From the NCBI GenBank assembly GCA_050117315.1, contig JASFMY010000008.1, forward strand, positions 1 through 64,000: DNA of 64,000 nt, in the 5' to 3' direction. The translations under genes were made by a program, and so were the position numbers. Source of the DNA: JANQIV01 sp050117315. Its GTDB lineage: Bacteria > Bacteroidota > Ignavibacteria > Ignavibacteriales > Melioribacteraceae. Shown here one piece after another: positions 44,661 to 54,951 of the stretch (within the stretch, counting starts at the first letter, position 1; every line of letters starts with the position of its first letter). A model generated the notes under the pieces. It ran no database searches, was not told where the DNA came from, and saw only the letters and a list, made by a program, of their open reading frames with translations.

Positions 44661-44758
44661 TTTCCCGGAGATTTGAATAAAAAAGAGAGGATTTTATAAA
44701 TCCCCTAAACAATAATATAAAAAAGATAGAATTATTATCTAAAAATTTTTAATAAATC

Positions 44759-45517
44759 TTAATTAAGATGTGTTGTTAAAATAGATTTGACCTTTTCTAA
44801 AACTTCTTCTTCGTTTTTATAACCTAATTTTTGGGCTTCTTTCAAATAGTCTTTACTGTTTTTCCCGGTTGATACCTCAGCCAACAAAGCATATGCTTCA
44901 GCAAATTCCGAGTTTTGTTTTACGCTGTTTTTGTAGTAACTCTCTGCCTTTTCATTTTCATTTAATATTTTATGGTAAAAAAAATCAACCACAAAATTCA
45001 AATCCGCGTCTTGTGGCTCGGCTTTTTGTTTTTTGTCAATTTCTGTAAATATTAAGTAATCTTCAAAACCTACTTTCGTATAGTTTCCGGATGAAAAATA
45101 ATCCAGCAATCCTAAAAATCTATCTTTGTTCTGGTAACCCGGAACTAAATAAATAAACTCAACTTCAGAAGTAAAAAATGCCGTAGCAGGATATCCCTTT
45201 AAACCGGTTGCCCGGGCAAATTGACCTGCTTCGTAGGTTTCCCCCTGATAAGTAACAGGGTCGTCTTTTTCCGGATTCAGTTTAACTGCAATAAAATATT
45301 TGTTCAGTAATTCTATTACTTCCTGGTCTGTATAAACTGTTTTGTCCATTTTCTTACACCAACCACACCAATCTGTATAGAAATCAATAAGCAGCAGTTT
45401 TTTTTCCTTTTTTGCTAATTCTACTCCTTCCTTATATGAATACCATTTGAGATCACCGGCTGATAAACTAAAGTTTATCAGCAAAAATGAAATGAGAAAA
45501 TATTTCAGAACTTTCAT
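44759..45517 (-). CDS. Exported thioredoxin-like protein
   Basis: 252 residues from ATG 45517, which directly precedes the signal peptide (VLKYFLISFLLINFSLSAGD); the upstream ATG at 45544 would add nine charged residues. The thioredoxin active site is DFYTDWCGWCKKMDKTVYTD (CGWC), and the cis-proline is in GLKGYPATAFF. The C-terminal third (AEAYALLAEVS, YLKEAQKLGYKNEEEVLEK) looks like a TPR-type helical pair. It belongs to the thioredoxin_7/DsbD-gamma-like group and probably reduces or isomerises disulfides in the periplasm. Monocistronic. Confidence 0.88.
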   Translation of the reverse strand: MKVLKYFLISFLLINFSLSAGDLKWYSYKEGVELAKKEKKLLLIDFYTDWCGWCKKMDKTVYTDQEVIELLNKYFIAVKLNPEKDDPVTYQGETYEAGQFARATGLKGYPATAFFTSEVEFIYLVPGYQNKDRFLGLLDYFSSGNYTKVGFEDYLIFTEIDKKQKAEPQDADLNFVVDFFYHKILNENEKAESYYKNSVKQNSEFAEAYALLAEVSTGKNSKDYLKEAQKLGYKNEEEVLEKVKSILTTHLN

Positions 45518-45946
45518 AGAAATGCGCTTTCTTTTTAATTGCAAATATATATAAATAATAAGATGCAGAAAGGTAAAAAAGGATTTATGTATGTAATGTT
45601 TTCTAAACTATTACTCTTTCTACTCCATAGTTAAGGTTAGGTTAAATTGAATATTTTGTAATATACAGGCACTACAACTAAGATTGCTAAACACATATGA
45701 ACAATTAGATATAAGTCGGTTGTGTTATTTATCAACTAATTATTCTCATATCAAATAGAAAAATACTACCAAAATTTTAGCATTGAATTTTATTGTAGAA
45801 TTTCAATGAATTGATTTTTTAAGTTTTTCTCATAAAAATAACTCTAATGTCAAACATGAAGTTGCTTTTAAATCTTTTAATTGCAAATTTACCAATGCAA
45901 AATCATGTCAATATCTTTTTATTCAATAACTAAATAATGGAGACCT

Positions 45947-46056
45947 GGAGTAATTAAAATTATTTTATAAAGAGAACAGTGTGGCACCACTGCTCTCTAG
46001 AGTTGCAAATAACCAATTAGGCCGTCACCTAACAAAAAAGGATTACTCCCCTTTTT
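45947..46056 (+). ncRNA. Candidate structured RNA ending in a terminator-like hairpin
   Basis: GGAGTAAT (45947-45954) is complementary to ATTACTCC (46042-46049). Between them lie hairpin AGAGAACAGTG-TGGCAC-CACTGCTCTCT (45971-45998, one mismatch) and hairpin TTAGG-CCGTCA-CCTAA (46017-46032). AAAAAGG (46035-46041) pairs with CCTTTTT (46050-46056), and the 8-nt loop of that hairpin is exactly ATTACTCC. It thus forms either a closing stem, a terminator, or both as a pseudoknot. It matches no riboswitch class I can recall. It lies about 115 bp before the subtilisin gene; the rest of 45545-46170 shows nothing definite. Confidence 0.45.
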
Positions 46057-46170
46057 ATTTGCTCAATCAATATAAATAAATAATCAGAATTTTGTAAAAC
46101 TCATTATTTATTAAGTGCATCAGTTAATATTCATTCAACAAATTCAATTGCTGTTTTCTAAGGAGAAAAA

Positions 46171-48444
46171 ATAGTCTTTATTTTTATCGTTTTCACAAGC
46201 ATAATCAATTCTCAGAATAATCTAAAATTCCAGAACAAAGACATAAAAACTTTGAATGGTACAACAAGATACGTTGATAAAGAAGTAATGATTAAAGTAA
46301 AAAAGAATTATAATAAAGAAAGAATTGAGAAATATTTAATGAAATATAACTTCACTCTTGTAAAAAGAATAGACAAATACAATTGGACAAAAGCCGAATA
46401 TAACGGTAATAACTTTATTCAAGATTTTTATAATATCAAAAACGGAAAAATGTTTGAGAACACAGAACTGAATATGTTAGGTTCTGTACTGAATTACCCG
46501 AATGATCCTAAATATTTAGATGCCAATCAGTGGTATATTTATAATAACAAAGATAGAAATACTAACTACAAAAGTGACGCAGATATTGATATTCTTGAGG
46601 CGTGGGATATTACTAAAGGAGACGAGAATATTGTAATAGCAATTTTAGATTCTGGAATACCTACGGTTAACGGTTATCTTTCTCACGAAGATTTAAGTAA
46701 TTCTAATAGAATCCTATTGGGAGTAGATTATATAAATGACACATCCTCTCCTTTTAATGACACGTATAAACACGGTACAGGAGTAGCTGGGATTGCTGGC
46801 GCTGAAACCGACAATGGTGTTGGAATTGCTGGTATCGCTCCAAATTGTAAACTAATGATATATAAAATTTGTAATGCAACTGGTAACGCCTCTATTGAAG
46901 GTGCATATAATGCAATAACTGATATAATTAATTGCAAAAATCAAAATCCTAATTTGAAATTTGTTATAAATATCAGTATGGGATGGTGGGAACCAAGTAG
47001 TTTACTTGAAAACGCAATTTCATTGGCACATACTAATAATATTCTAGTAGTTTCAGGTGCAGGAAATGAAACTAATGGAAATGCAGATATAAGATACCCT
47101 GCAAAATATTCAAACAGTTATGAAAACCTAATTGCTGTTTCAGCTACAAATAGCTTAGATTCATGGGCGGATTTTTCAAGTTATGGACCGGAGGTAACAG
47201 TATCAGCTCCAGGTAAAAATATTTATACAACTTGGCCAAGTAACGGATATAGTTATAAAGGAGGGACATCCTATGCTAGTCCAATGGTAGCTGGTTTAGC
47301 TGCATTAATGCTCTCAATAGATCAAACTCTTAGCCCATCTGAAGTTAAAAATAGAATTATTAATTCATCTCATGATTTTGGTTCTTCTGGCCATGACCAT
47401 TATTATGGTCATGGAAGAATAAATGCGTTTAACACTTTGGCACAGTTGCTTATTGACAAACAGCCAGAATTTACACTTTATGCAGGAAATCTGAATTTAT
47501 CTTTACAAGCATCCAATTTCGCGATGATTTTAGCAGCTTCCACGCCAGTTGGAGTTGCTGCAGGACGTTACAGTGCCGATAGATATATTGCTACAAAGTC
47601 ATTTAGCCACTCATTGGTAAATTCGAGTACCTGGTATTTGGGAATGCAAGGTTATGAATATACTGGTGGAAGCGGAACAAATGATACCGATTACTATTTA
47701 TCTGAAAACGTAGGGAGTAATTCATTTACATTCACTACGTATTTCTACTATATAAAATATGATTTAGCCACGCTTGAGCAGATAAATAAATGGGTACCGT
47801 GGAATCCTTATGTTGAAGGTGGACTTGAATATGCGGTTCTAGGCAATAATGCTCCATTATCAGCAACAATAACAGGACCCACAAGACTAAATGCCTATCA
47901 AACAGGTACCTGGCAATGCAATCCAAGCGGTGGGAAAACACCATATTCGTACACATGGTATTACATGTATCCTAGTGACGCGATAATAAAGAAACCTGAA
48001 ATAGGTACTTGGAAAAAAATAAGTAATGAAAGTTCTGTAATAAGCAGATATGATAATGAAACATTTCATCTGAAGTGTGTTGTAACTGATAACCTAAGCA
48101 CTGTTGTTACCTCTAATATAATTGTTGTGAATATTAACGGGCTCAATAAATCGAATAACGAAAACGGAAAATCTCTAAATATTGAATATGCTTTGGAGGC
48201 CAACTATCCAAATCCATTTAATCCCCAAACGAGCATCAATTATTCTATAAAAGAAAAGGGATTTGTAAGTTTGAAAGTATTCAATACTCTGGGCGAAGAA
48301 GTTGCAAGCTTAGTTGATGAAGTGCAAGAAGCAGGGAAATATTCAGCACAATTTGACGCTTCACATTTATCAAGCGGTTTGTATTTATACAGATTGCAAA
48401 CCGGTAAATTTGTTCAAACAAAAAAAATGATTTTACTAAAATAG
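46171..48444 (+). CDS. Subtilisin-like (S8) protease with T9SS tail; apparent ATA start
   Basis: With the first conventional start (TTG 46252) the protein lacks a signal peptide. The same frame continues upstream to ATA at 46171, giving IVFIFIVFTSIINSQ, a signal peptide, with AGGAG 5 nt before the ATA. The catalytic triad of S8 is complete: AILDSGIP (Asp), HGTGVAGIAG (His), GGTSYASPMVAG (Ser), plus oxyanion Asn in SGAGNETNG. An N-terminal inhibitor-like stretch precedes the catalytic domain. Residues about 540-640 look like an Ig-type domain (YSYTWYYMYPSD), and the T9SS tail has NYPNPFNPQTSINY, LGEEVASLVD and KKMILLK. It is likely secreted or surface-attached. Whether translation occurs at ATA is unresolved. 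Confidence 0.85.
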   Translation: MVFIFIVFTSIINSQNNLKFQNKDIKTLNGTTRYVDKEVMIKVKKNYNKERIEKYLMKYNFTLVKRIDKYNWTKAEYNGNNFIQDFYNIKNGKMFENTELNMLGSVLNYPNDPKYLDANQWYIYNNKDRNTNYKSDADIDILEAWDITKGDENIVIAILDSGIPTVNGYLSHEDLSNSNRILLGVDYINDTSSPFNDTYKHGTGVAGIAGAETDNGVGIAGIAPNCKLMIYKICNATGNASIEGAYNAITDIINCKNQNPNLKFVINISMGWWEPSSLLENAISLAHTNNILVVSGAGNETNGNADIRYPAKYSNSYENLIAVSATNSLDSWADFSSYGPEVTVSAPGKNIYTTWPSNGYSYKGGTSYASPMVAGLAALMLSIDQTLSPSEVKNRIINSSHDFGSSGHDHYYGHGRINAFNTLAQLLIDKQPEFTLYAGNLNLSLQASNFAMILAASTPVGVAAGRYSADRYIATKSFSHSLVNSSTWYLGMQGYEYTGGSGTNDTDYYLSENVGSNSFTFTTYFYYIKYDLATLEQINKWVPWNPYVEGGLEYAVLGNNAPLSATITGPTRLNAYQTGTWQCNPSGGKTPYSYTWYYMYPSDAIIKKPEIGTWKKISNESSVISRYDNETFHLKCVVTDNLSTVVTSNIIVVNINGLNKSNNENGKSLNIEYALEANYPNPFNPQTSINYSIKEKGFVSLKVFNTLGEEVASLVDEVQEAGKYSAQFDASHLSSGLYLYRLQTGKFVQTKKMILLK

Positions 48445-48473
48445 CTTTATAAATCGAATTATACATTTATAAC

Positions 48474-48494
48474 ACTCCCCAAATAATGGGGAGT
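48474..48494 (+). terminator. Hairpin between protease and barrel-protein genes
   Basis: ACTCCCC-AAATAAT-GGGGAGT. It may be an attenuator or transcript-stabilising stem; no T run follows. The ATG at 48486 lies inside it, so the start at 48513 is preferred. Confidence 0.5.
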
Positions 48495-48512
48495 AAATAT
48501 AAAGGTGGTGTT

Positions 48513-49103
48513 ATGGGTATATTAAAAAAATTATTTTTAACAGTTATTTTTATTTCACTATATGTAACTCAAGATATCTTCTCACAGAATATCGGAATTA
48601 CTATAGGTGTTATGAGAAATTATTCTTCGGAAAAACTATCGAATAGTCTCTATTCAATTTCACCGGGAATTTCATTATCCGGAAAATTTTTCTCAAAAAA
48701 TATTAATTGGGAAATGTCGCTTAGTTATGTCAAAGATGGACTAGACCCAGATGAAATAACAAGCGGACTTTTTTATAATAGTTCAGATTATATAATTTCT
48801 CCTAAACTTATCATAAATTCTAAAAAGATTTTAATGAACGAATATATACCGGATGTTATAGCAGGTATATCCTATCATATTGTGAATTCTGAATTTGTTT
48901 ATACCGAAAATTTTAACCCCCTAACTGTCGTTGAGGATAAAAACAATGAACGGTCTTATTTTGATTTAGGCTTAGAACAAAAAATAGCTAAGGTTATTGG
49001 TATAGATCTAATACTAAGGTACCTATCACTAATACCGCTCGATAAAAGCAGCTTTTTACATAATCAGGTAAAACACTCATTTGTATTATCGTTCAAATAT
49101 TAA
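48513..49103 (+). CDS. Small outer-membrane beta-barrel-like protein
   Basis: 196 residues from ATG 48513, which has GGTGG 5 nt upstream and begins a signal peptide (KKLFLTVIFISLYVTQDIFS). The mature part alternates polar and hydrophobic residues in strands (GISLSGKFFSKNINWEMSLS) and ends KHSFVLSFKY, a barrel-type aromatic terminus. It resembles the outer-membrane beta-barrel (PorT/OmpX-like) group of Bacteroidota in layout only. It lies downstream of the protease and upstream of a frameshifted secreted-protein gene, and may form an operon with them. Confidence 0.65.
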   Translation: MGILKKLFLTVIFISLYVTQDIFSQNIGITIGVMRNYSSEKLSNSLYSISPGISLSGKFFSKNINWEMSLSYVKDGLDPDEITSGLFYNSSDYIISPKLIINSKKILMNEYIPDVIAGISYHIVNSEFVYTENFNPLTVVEDKNNERSYFDLGLEQKIAKVIGIDLILRYLSLIPLDKSSFLHNQVKHSFVLSFKY

Positions 49104-49115
49104 CCATGGAAAAAA

Positions 49116-49593
49116 ATGATTCTAAAAAAAATCTTTATATTCATTTTTTGTCGTTTCTCCAAATGTAAATTATTCGCAACATTATAATCTCAAAACAAAA
49201 GATTTCGATGGGGAAAAAGTTAAGAGAAAAAACGAAAAAACTGGTTCACCTCATAAAATATATGATTTCAGTAAGAATTATCACGTCAACGGTTTTCGAA
49301 AAGATATAGACAAAATGGAAATAGTTAATTTTGCAAGAAGAATATTAAAAGACTTTGCCATAAAATTAAATGATGAAAATTTCAGAGTAAAAACAATAGA
49401 AAAGAATAATCATTTTTATTCGGTGAACTTAGAACAGACTTTTAAGAACCTCCCAGTGGGAAGAAGTGAAATTGGGTATACGTTATATATGAGCGTCAAT
49501 TTGATAATGTTAGGAGCAGATAAGTATCCAGATATTCAAATCTCCACAGCACCAAATATTTCCTATTTGGAAGAGCAGAACAAATTGCGCTAA
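49116..49593 (+). pseudogene. Small secreted protein with frameshift in its signal peptide
   Basis: ATG 49116 gives MILKKIFIFIF and then shifts; the frame that continues as FVVSPNVNYSQHYNLKTKD to the TAA at 49591 lacks a start of its own. The two frames join at a run of six T residues (49144-49149): five or eight would restore a full signal peptide and a protein of about 157 residues. The C-terminal part (NLPVGRSEIGYTLYMSVNLI) is intact, with no other stops. It may be recently inactivated, switched by slippage, or a sequencing error. Family unknown. Confidence 0.55.
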
Positions 49594-49724
49594 GAAGAAA
49601 TGTGTGTCAGGTGAAATTACGCAAACCTATTGTTGAACTAAAAAGTAGTTGATTAAAGAGGGTTACATTGTCTTTAGTAAATTTTTAAAAATATAAATAG
49701 GCTAATGTTATTCAATTATTCATA

Positions 49725-49756
49725 AATATTCCATCCAGCATGCTGGATGGAATATT
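49725..49756. terminator. Perfect 32-bp palindrome between convergent genes
   Basis: Half-site AATATTCCATCCAGCA followed by its exact complement. It lies 13 bp beyond the dihydroorotate-dehydrogenase-like gene on the minus strand and could end transcription from both sides; there is no long T run. Confidence 0.55.
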
Positions 49757-49769
49757 ACAAATCGACACT

Positions 49770-50768
49770 TTAAATAAGTGTCTTATAACTATGAAGAGTT
49801 TTCATATAATTAGCACGTTCAAAGGCTGCAGGTTCTTCAACTGATTTCTGGCTCATGCTGCCTTTCATTTGTTCTATTGATTGATATTCGTTTTCTTCCA
49901 TCCATTGAGTTAAGCCGTCCAACACGTCGGCAACTCTGCCGGTGCCGTTCATTAATAATTCCGAACACATCATTGAAACATCAGCGCCGGCCATCACTGA
50001 TTTAATTACATCTTCGTAACTATGAACACCGCTGGTTAAAGCCATTGATGCTTTTATTTTACCATAAAGAATTGCAATCCATCTTAAAGGAAGCCTCATT
50101 TCCCAGTTGGTACTTAAAACCAAATTAGGAGATACTTCCAATTTTTCCAGGTTGAAATCCGGCTGGTAGAATCTATTGAACATTACCAATGCATCTGCAC
50201 CTGCAACATCCAATCTTTTAGCCATATTAGACATTGATGAGAAAAACGGGCTTAATTTAATTGCTACAGGAATATTAAGTTTTTCTTTCACAGCTTTTAA
50301 TGTATCGATATAAATATTTTCAACTTCGGAGCCTGTAATATTGGCATTAGTAGGAATGTAGTAAACATTTAATTCAAGAGCGTCTGCACCTGCTTGTTCA
50401 ATGTTTTTACCATATTCAACCCAGCCGCCTTTGCTAACACCGTTTAAGCTTCCGATAACAGGAATATTAACAGATTTTTTCATATCTGCGATATGATCCA
50501 AATATTCAACGGGGCCTAATTTATATTCATCTTGATCAGGAAAGTATGATGTAGCTTCTGCATATGATTCCGCTCCTGCTGTTAAATAATGATCCAATTC
50601 ACCTGATTCATGTGAGATTTGTTCTTCGAATAATGAATGAACTACTATAGCTGCTGCACCGGCATCTTCAAGAGCTTTTACTGTATCAAGATTCTGAGTA
50701 AGCGGTGATGCAGACGGGACAACAGGATTCTTAAGTTTTAATCCCATATATGTTGTTTCTAAATTCAT
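49770..50768 (-). CDS. Dihydroorotate dehydrogenase-like flavoprotein
   Basis: 332 residues. The TIM-barrel opens [20 protein letters not shown] and contains the phosphate/FMN pieces [37 protein letters not shown] and [21 protein letters not shown]. In the pyrimidine enzyme the corresponding NxSxPN loop carries a catalytic residue; here the loop is [11 protein letters not shown], so it is not obviously a PyrD. Proteins of this type are often encoded next to pyruvate:ferredoxin oxidoreductase, as here (29 bp after it). A redox role linked to that enzyme is inference. Confidence 0.88.
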   Translation of the reverse strand: MNLETTYMGLKLKNPVVPSASPLTQNLDTVKALEDAGAAAIVVHSLFEEQISHESGELDHYLTAGAESYAEATSYFPDQDEYKLGPVEYLDHIADMKKSVNIPVIGSLNGVSKGGWVEYGKNIEQAGADALELNVYYIPTNANITGSEVENIYIDTLKAVKEKLNIPVAIKLSPFFSSMSNMAKRLDVAGADALVMFNRFYQPDFNLEKLEVSPNLVLSTNWEMRLPLRWIAILYGKIKASMALTSGVHSYEDVIKSVMAGADVSMMCSELLMNGTGRVADVLDGLTQWMEENEYQSIEQMKGSMSQKSVEEPAAFERANYMKTLHSYKTLI

Positions 50769-50797
50769 TTTATCTCCAAATTTAATTTTTTTGATTA

Positions 50798-53700
50798 TTA
50801 TTTTTCATTTCCGTTTTTACCGTTAGAGAAATCCATTCCGGCAAGATATTCATAGTATTTCCAATTATTCAGTACAACTTCCTGAGCTTTTGCCATTAAC
50901 TCTTTGGCAGCTTCAGGGTTTGATTTTGTCAGCATTTTATATCTTGTTTCGTTATAAGCGTAATCTTCTAATTTTATTTTTGGAGGTTTTGAATCTAATT
51001 TTAACGGATTTTTACCGGCTTCAACGTTATCAGGATTATATCTAAATAAAGGCCAGTGCCCTGAATCAACTGCTAATTTCTGGCTGTCTAATCCTTTCTG
51101 CATGTTTATACCGTGAGCGATACAGTGAGAATATGCAATTATCAATGAAGGACCGTCATAAGCTTCAGCTTCCAGAATTGCCCTGATTGTCTGAACATCA
51201 TTTGCACCCATTGCAATTTTTGCTACATAAACATTTCCGTAATTCATAGCCATCATTGCAAGGTCTTTTTTACCTGTCGGTTTACCGCCTGCAGCAAATT
51301 TGGCAACAGCTCCCATACTGGTAGATTTAGAACATTGACCGCCTGTGTTTGAGTAAACTTCGGTATCGAGAACAAGCACGTTTACATTTTTACCGGATGC
51401 TAATACGTGATCCAAACCGCCGTAACCAATATCATAAGCCCATCCGTCACCACCCATGATCCAGACAGATTTTTTAACGAGATAGTCGGCTTCGGATAAT
51501 AACAATTTCGCATCCATGGAATCGATACCTTGCAGTTTATCTTTTAATGCCGTCACTCTTTGTCTCTGTTCGTATATATCTGTTTCTGTTTTTTGTTCTG
51601 CATTTAATATTGAATCAACCAAATCCTGTCCTACTTCACCGGCTAATTTTGCTAATAATTCTGCTGCGTATTGAGCATGTTTATCAATTGATAATCTCAT
51701 ACCGAAACCGAACTCTGCGTTATCTTCAAACAATGAATTTGACCATGCCGGGCCGCGTCCGTCTTTATTTTTAGCCCAAGGAGTGGTTGGTAAGTTACCT
51801 CCGTAAATTGATGAACAACCGGTGGCATTAGCGATGATAGTTCTGTCGCCAAATAATTGTGATACCAATTTAACATAAGCAGTTTCGCCACAGCCGGAGC
51901 ATGCGCCGCTGTATTCAAATAAAGGCTGCAATAACTGGCTTCCTTTAACTGTTGCCATGTTAACTGCTGTTCTATCGTATTCGGGAATATCGAGGAAAAA
52001 TTTGTAATTGTCTCTTTCCTGTTCTCTAATTGGTAATTGGTCAACCATATTGAGAGCACGTAACTTTGTTTCCTGTTTATTCTTAGCGGGGCACACTTCA
52101 TAACATAGTACGCATCCGGTACAATCTTCTGCAGCTATTTGAATTGTGTAGGCTTTTCCGTCAAATTCTTTGCCTCTTGCCTTTGTCCACTTAAATGTTT
52201 CGGGAGCATTCTTTGTTAATTCTTCATCATATACTTTAATTCTAATAGAAGCATGAGGACAAACCAAGGCACATTTACCGCATTGAATACATGTTTGAGG
52301 ATCCCATTCAGGAATTTCAAGAGCAATATTTCTTTTTTCCCATTGTGTAGTTGCTGAAGGAAATGTACCGTCAATCGGCATCTGGCTGACTTTTACATCA
52401 TCCCCTTTTCCTTCCATCATTCTGGCTAATACTTCTTTTACATAATCGGGAGCTTCATCTGAAACAATCGGCGGTAATTCAAGATCACTAGAAACAGCAG
52501 AGGGAACATCAATTTTATGAAGGTGTGCTAATGTCTGATCAACAGCGTTGAAATTCTTTTTAACTACTTCTTCACCTTTTGCACCGTAAGTTTTTTTGAT
52601 AGCCTCTTTTATCTTGGCAATCGCTTCATCTTTTTCAAGTATACCGGAAATTGCAAAGAAGCAAGTCTGCATAATAGTGTTAATTCTTGCGCCCATTCCT
52701 GTTTCTTTAGCAACAGAGTAACCGTCAATTACGTAGAAATTCAATTTTTTATCAATTATTTCTTGCTGCACTTTTTTCGGTAATTTATCCCAAACTTCAT
52801 CCGTGCCGTAGGTACTGTTTAATAAGAAAGTACCGCCTTCAACTATTTTACCTAAAACGTCAAATTTTTCCAATAAACCAAATTGGTGACAGCCGATAAA
52901 GTTTGAAGTTTGGATTAAATATGTAGATTTAATGGGGTTTGGACCAAAGCGCAAGTGAGAGGTAGTGGTTGAGCCAGATTTCTTAGAATCATAAACAAAA
53001 TAACCCTGAGCATAATTATCGGTTTCTTCCCCGATAATTTTGATTGAGTTTTTATTTGCTCCCACAGTACCGTCTGCTCCCAAACCGAAGAACATACATC
53101 TTGAAACCTCATCACCTTCAATAATAAAATTCGGATCGTATTCCAAACTTGTGTTTGTAACATCGTCATTAATACCAACAGTAAAATGATTTTTAGGAGC
53201 ATCCTTTTTCAAGTCATCATAAACAGCTTTAGCCATTGCAGGAGTAAATTCTTTTGACGATAATCCGTAACGTCCGCCAACTATTTTTGGCATTTTTTCA
53301 AAAATCGGATCGCCTGAAGTCATATTTTCGGTAATAGCTGTAACTATGTCTACATAAAGAGGTTCACCTGCTGAGCCCGGTTCTTTGGTTCTATCTAAAA
53401 CAGATATTTTTTCAACTGTCTTTGGAAGTGCTTCAAGGAAATGTTTAACTGAAAACGGCCTGTACAATCTTACCTTTAATAGGCCTATTTTCTCTTCCAT
53501 TCTTTCGCTCATATATTTAACGGTTCCTTCCACTGTTTCACTTCCTGATCCCATCATTACAACTACTCTTTTAGCATCGGGAGCACCGTAATAATCAAAT
53601 AAATTATATTGTCTTCCTGTTAACTTAGCAAATTCGTTCATTGCATTTTCCACAACTTCAGGACATTCATCATAAAATTTATTTACTGTTTCCCTGCCCT

Positions 53701-54379
53701 GGAAGTAAACATCCGGATTTTGAGCCGTACCTCTTATAAAAGGATTATCCGGAGTTAACGCACGTTTTTTATGTTCAATAACAAAATTATCATTTATTAA
53801 TGATCTGATATCTTCAGTAGATAATTGTTCAATTTTTTGGACTTCATGAGAAGAACGGAAACCGTCAAAGAAATGGATAAAAGGAACCCTCGATTCAAGT
53901 GTTGACTTATGAGCAATTGCCGCTAAATCCATAACTTCCTGGATTGAACCGGAAGAAAGTAAACCAAAACCTGTTTGACGGGCAGCCATTACGTCGCTGT
54001 GATCCCCAAAAATGGAAAGAGCGGAAGCAGCAATTGAACGGGCTGAAACATGGAATACGGTTGGGCTCAATTCACCGGCAATTTTATACATATTTGGAAT
54101 CATTAAAAGCAAACCTTGTGAAGCAGTAAAAGTTGCAGTTAACGATCCGCTTTGAATAGCGCCGTGAACTGCACCGGAAGCGCCTCCTTCACTTTGTAAT
54201 TCTGATACTACGGGAACCGTGTCCCAAATGTTTTTTCTTCCTTTAGCAGACCATGCGTCGGACATTTCACCCATACCGGAAGAGGGAGTAATCGGATAGA
54301 TTGCGATGACTTCACTACATTGATATGCTACATAAGCCGCCGCTTCATTTCCGTCAATTGTTATTTTCTTTCTTTCCAT
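50798..54379 (-). CDS. nifJ: Pyruvate:ferredoxin (flavodoxin) oxidoreductase
   Basis: 1193 residues, the length of the single-chain homodimeric enzyme. It converts pyruvate and CoA to acetyl-CoA, CO2 and reduced ferredoxin. Domains in order: pyrimidine-binding domain ([25 protein letters not shown]), CoA/domain III, a 2x[4Fe-4S] ferredoxin domain ([15 protein letters not shown] and [14 protein letters not shown] near residues 690-760), a proximal cluster motif [12 protein letters not shown], and the TPP-binding region [13 protein letters not shown] with [13 protein letters not shown]. It marks an anaerobic or fermentative metabolism. The gene is followed after 29 bp by the dihydroorotate-dehydrogenase-like gene. 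Confidence 0.97.
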   Translation of the reverse strand: MERKKITIDGNEAAAYVAYQCSEVIAIYPITPSSGMGEMSDAWSAKGRKNIWDTVPVVSELQSEGGASGAVHGAIQSGSLTATFTASQGLLLMIPNMYKIAGELSPTVFHVSARSIAASALSIFGDHSDVMAARQTGFGLLSSGSIQEVMDLAAIAHKSTLESRVPFIHFFDGFRSSHEVQKIEQLSTEDIRSLINDNFVIEHKKRALTPDNPFIRGTAQNPDVYFQGRETVNKFYDECPEVVENAMNEFAKLTGRQYNLFDYYGAPDAKRVVVMMGSGSETVEGTVKYMSERMEEKIGLLKVRLYRPFSVKHFLEALPKTVEKISVLDRTKEPGSAGEPLYVDIVTAITENMTSGDPIFEKMPKIVGGRYGLSSKEFTPAMAKAVYDDLKKDAPKNHFTVGINDDVTNTSLEYDPNFIIEGDEVSRCMFFGLGADGTVGANKNSIKIIGEETDNYAQGYFVYDSKKSGSTTTSHLRFGPNPIKSTYLIQTSNFIGCHQFGLLEKFDVLGKIVEGGTFLLNSTYGTDEVWDKLPKKVQQEIIDKKLNFYVIDGYSVAKETGMGARINTIMQTCFFAISGILEKDEAIAKIKEAIKKTYGAKGEEVVKKNFNAVDQTLAHLHKIDVPSAVSSDLELPPIVSDEAPDYVKEVLARMMEGKGDDVKVSQMPIDGTFPSATTQWEKRNIALEIPEWDPQTCIQCGKCALVCPHASIRIKVYDEELTKNAPETFKWTKARGKEFDGKAYTIQIAAEDCTGCVLCYEVCPAKNKQETKLRALNMVDQLPIREQERDNYKFFLDIPEYDRTAVNMATVKGSQLLQPLFEYSGACSGCGETAYVKLVSQLFGDRTIIANATGCSSIYGGNLPTTPWAKNKDGRGPAWSNSLFEDNAEFGFGMRLSIDKHAQYAAELLAKLAGEVGQDLVDSILNAEQKTETDIYEQRQRVTALKDKLQGIDSMDAKLLLSEADYLVKKSVWIMGGDGWAYDIGYGGLDHVLASGKNVNVLVLDTEVYSNTGGQCSKSTSMGAVAKFAAGGKPTGKKDLAMMAMNYGNVYVAKIAMGANDVQTIRAILEAEAYDGPSLIIAYSHCIAHGINMQKGLDSQKLAVDSGHWPLFRYNPDNVEAGKNPLKLDSKPPKIKLEDYAYNETRYKMLTKSNPEAAKELMAKAQEVVLNNWKYYEYLAGMDFSNGKNGNEK

Positions 54380-54693
54380 AAATATTACCTCTATTTATTT
54401 AGAATTAAATGAATTCTTTTAAACTAAAATACAGCAAATCAAAATCTAAGCCAATTAACAGAACTTTATATCTTCTTTTTTTTAATTATTTTTAACTTTT
54501 TTGAAATTTTGCATTAAAATTTCTTTATGTTTTTAGAATTTGCCGCTTATAAAAATCTCAATTTTAGGAATAAGACCGGACAAAACAATCTTAATAATAT
54601 GAATATTTCACATAAAAATAAAGATATATTCGTCGGGAAATTTGCACTTAAAAATAATTTAATGTATTGCATTTGATAAATCTTTTTCTTTTT
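54380..54693. other. AT-rich intergenic region between oxidoreductase and antitoxin
   Basis: About 310 bp of AT-rich sequence serving two divergent units. It must hold the promoters of both, but I cannot place boxes with confidence and see no coding remnant. Confidence 0.4.
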
Positions 54694-54714
54694 TTAGCTA
54701 ACAGTGTTAGCTAA
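54694..54714. promoter_or_regulatory. Operator of the toxin-antitoxin operon
   Basis: Perfect inverted repeat TTAGCTAAC-AGT-GTTAGCTAA directly before the antitoxin gene. Phd/YefM antitoxins bind such palindromes for autorepression, alone or with the toxin. Confidence 0.75.
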
Positions 54715-54729
54715 TTGGAGTTACAGGTT

Positions 54730-54951
54730 TTGCAGGTAAATATTCACGAAGCAAAAACAAAATTATCCAAACTTATTCAGAAGGCTTTGGAAGGGGAAGA
54801 AATTATCATTGCTAAAAATCACCAGCCAATTGCAAAACTAATAGGTTTACCTGAATCACAAAAAAAAAGGGAAATCGGGAAAGGAAAAGGAAAGGTTAAA
54901 ATTTTAAAAGACTTTGATAATATACCTGAAGGATTTGAGGGATTTTTGTAA
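54730..54951 (+). CDS. Phd/YefM-type antitoxin
   Basis: 73 residues from TTG 54730, which has GGAG 9 nt upstream; an upstream TTG at 54715 abuts the operator. The N-terminal DNA-binding fold is clear (MQVNIHEAKTKLSKLIQKAL, then GEEIIIAKNHQPIAKL), and the tail (GKVKILKDFDNIPEGFEGFL) is the toxin-binding arm. The stop overlaps the toxin start by one base (TAATG). Confidence 0.9.
   Translation: MQVNIHEAKTKLSKLIQKALEGEEIIIAKNHQPIAKLIGLPESQKKREIGKGKGKVKILKDFDNIPEGFEGFL

Noticed and set aside
45947..46056. Cyclic-di-GMP, TPP, cobalamin or purine riboswitch
   Set aside because: None of the conserved core sequences of these classes is present; only the secondary-structure logic is riboswitch-like.
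49770..50768. pyrD of pyrimidine synthesis
   Set aside because: The catalytic loop does not match known PyrD, no pyr genes are near, and linkage to pyruvate:ferredoxin oxidoreductase fits the dihydroorotate-dehydrogenase-like group instead.
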